Positions 63,018-64,000 of a stretch of 64,000 nt of DNA are shown piece after piece. Source of the DNA: Pseudomonadota bacterium (lineage in GTDB: Bacteria > Pseudomonadota > Alphaproteobacteria > SHVZ01); NCBI GenBank assembly GCA_016195085.1, contig JACQAG010000038.1, positions 1-64,000 of the forward strand, written 5' to 3'. Within the stretch, counting starts at the first letter, position 1, and each line of letters starts with the position of its first letter. Made by a program: the position numbers and the translations under genes. Under the pieces are notes generated by a model. The model ran no database searches. It was not told where the DNA came from and was given only the letters and a program-made list of their open reading frames with translations.

Positions 63018-64000
63018 GCCGCCCTCTCCGCCTCCTCGGGGCCGGCATTGGCGGCCGGCACGTCCCCGGGGTCGGCACCCTGGGCCTTCAGCTTCGCCTG
63101 CAACGCCTTGACGTCGACGCGGTCGACGGTGATGCCGGCGGCGAGCGCCATGCTGGCCGCGAGCCCGGTTGCCTCGCCCATCGCCATGCAGGGCGGAATC
63201 TCCCGGGACATGCGCTGGGCGGCCGACGTGGCCGAGTAGTGGCGCCCGGCGACCAAGAGCTGCGCCACGTTGCGCGGCAACAGCGTGCGATAGGGATAAT
63301 AGTAGTCGCGCCCGCGGGCGACGCTGTCGCGGAAATGCCGGCGGTTCATGACGTCTTCCTTGGTCATGACATAGACGCCGTCCAAGAGCCGGGTCTGGCG
63401 GATGCCGAGCTGGGGTGCCACGTCGATGACATAGGCATCCCTGAAGCCCGGCAGCTTGCCGCGCACGAACTCCACCAGTGCGGCGATGCGGTGCCTGCCC
63501 TCGAAATCGGCCCGGGTAAGATCCTCGATCTTGAGCCCGTCATAGCCGGTCATGTGCGGGCAATTGCACCAGACGATGCCGGGCAGCGGCGTCTTCAGCC
63601 ACCACTTGTCCCAGGAGCCGCCGAGTACTTTCTTGGCTTCGCGGTCGATGGCATTGAAGGCTTCCGGCTCGCCATACTCGAAGCGCTCGGCCTCCTCGGT
63701 GTCGACGCCGCCGAGGCGAAACACCGTCGTCACCATGAAGCTGCCCACGGTAAAGGGTGCCCCGGCCGAGGCGGCGACATCGAGGTCGCCGGTGGCGTCG
63801 ACGACCACATCGCCCATCACCGCCTGGCGTCCTTCCTTGCCGTCGACGACGACGCCGGCAATGCGTCCATCCTCGACGATCGCCTTGGAGAACCAGCTAT
63901 GCAGCCGCAGCTTGACCCCGGCTTCGGCGATCATGTCGTTGGAAACCCGCTTGAAGCCATCGGGGTCGAAGGCGGCGGCATAGCAGATCGGCTGCGGCTT
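63014..64000 (-). CDS. FAD-dependent oxidoreductase (partial, 5' end outside the window)
   Basis: The C-terminal ~328 residues of a larger FAD_oxidored-type flavoprotein; coding continues to the window edge, so the N-terminal FAD-binding GxGxxG is not seen. MGDVVVDATGDLDVAASAGAPF is the second FAD contact of this family, and LPRNVAQLLVAGRHYSATSAAQRMSRE, then MGEATGLAASMALA, close the FAD site. It is the first visible gene of the leftward operon and overlaps the CoA-transferase by 4 nt. Confidence 0.85.
   Translation of the reverse strand, partial: KPQPICYAAAFDPDGFKRVSNDMIAEAGVKLRLHSWFSKAIVEDGRIAGVVVDGKEGRQAVMGDVVVDATGDLDVAASAGAPFTVGSFMVTTVFRLGGVDTEEAERFEYGEPEAFNAIDREAKKVLGGSWDKWWLKTPLPGIVWCNCPHMTGYDGLKIEDLTRADFEGRHRIAALVEFVRGKLPGFRDAYVIDVAPQLGIRQTRLLDGVYVMTKEDVMNRRHFRDSVARGRDYYYPYRTLLPRNVAQLLVAGRHYSATSAAQRMSREIPPCMAMGEATGLAASMALAAGITVDRVDVKALQAKLKAQGADPGDVPAANAGPEEAERAA

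Overview
The window is a GC-rich (roughly 65-70 % in most places), densely coded chromosomal segment of an alphaproteobacterium. A GcrA-family cell-cycle regulator, a RutR-type regulator with a recognisable operator, and a conserved-looking housekeeping block (ispB - DUF2007 - TrmN6-like methyltransferase - S49 peptidase ... glyQ - glyS - ppdK) all point there. A Rhodospirillales-like soil or water heterotroph is my best guess, but the order is inference. I saw no rRNA, tRNA, CRISPR array, transposase or integrase.

Positions 1-17900 are an amide/amino-compound catabolic region. It holds three paralogous family-5 (oligopeptide type) ABC substrate-binding proteins with no permease or ATPase beside them. 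It also holds two separate copies of a small + large gene pair that matches the two-subunit iron enzyme N,N-dimethylformamidase. Around these lie a proline iminopeptidase, a class III aminotransferase of the glutamate-1-semialdehyde aminomutase group, a class II aldolase-like protein, an M81/MlrC-like peptidase and an acetyltransferase. A VapBC-type toxin-antitoxin pair with a 20-bp palindromic operator is embedded in it.

Positions 17900-32800 are mixed: gcrA; a GmhB-like phosphatase, Sel1 and lipoprotein genes; a cAMP-phosphodiesterase-like enzyme; an orphan FTR1 iron permease; an omega-aminotransferase; a LemA-M48 pair; a three-gene LPS-type glycosyltransferase operon; ygfZ and a methyltransferase; alkB; a WrbA-like flavoprotein with an Rrf2 regulator; and a second toxin-antitoxin pair (PIN + ribbon-helix-helix). 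Positions 32800-48800 are mostly housekeeping: ppdK, glyS, glyQ, a threonine-dehydratase-like gene, S49 peptidase, TrmN6-like enzyme, ispB, a nitrilase-family beta-ureidopropionase, an orphan fliG, small proteins and a GST. A low-GC gene of unknown function sits exactly between two copies of the 3' end of the threonine-dehydratase-like gene, which looks like the scar of an insertion or duplication.

Positions 48800-64000 are a pyrimidine/heterocycle catabolic region. A RutR-like repressor diverges from preT-preA across a near-perfect RutR operator. Downstream on the same strand are an M20-family N-carbamoyl amidohydrolase and a complete ABC importer (ATPase, two permeases, binding protein). 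Convergent to these is a dihydropyrimidinase. With the omega-aminotransferase (22030-23364) and the nitrilase-type ureidopropionase (44045-44908), the window encodes a full reductive route from uracil to malonate semialdehyde. The last block is a tightly overlapping five-gene operon (FAD oxidoreductase, CoA-transferase, enoyl-CoA hydratase, 7Fe ferredoxin, amidohydrolase) whose substrate I cannot name. Many intergenic gaps carry dispersed palindromic repeats of three or four families.
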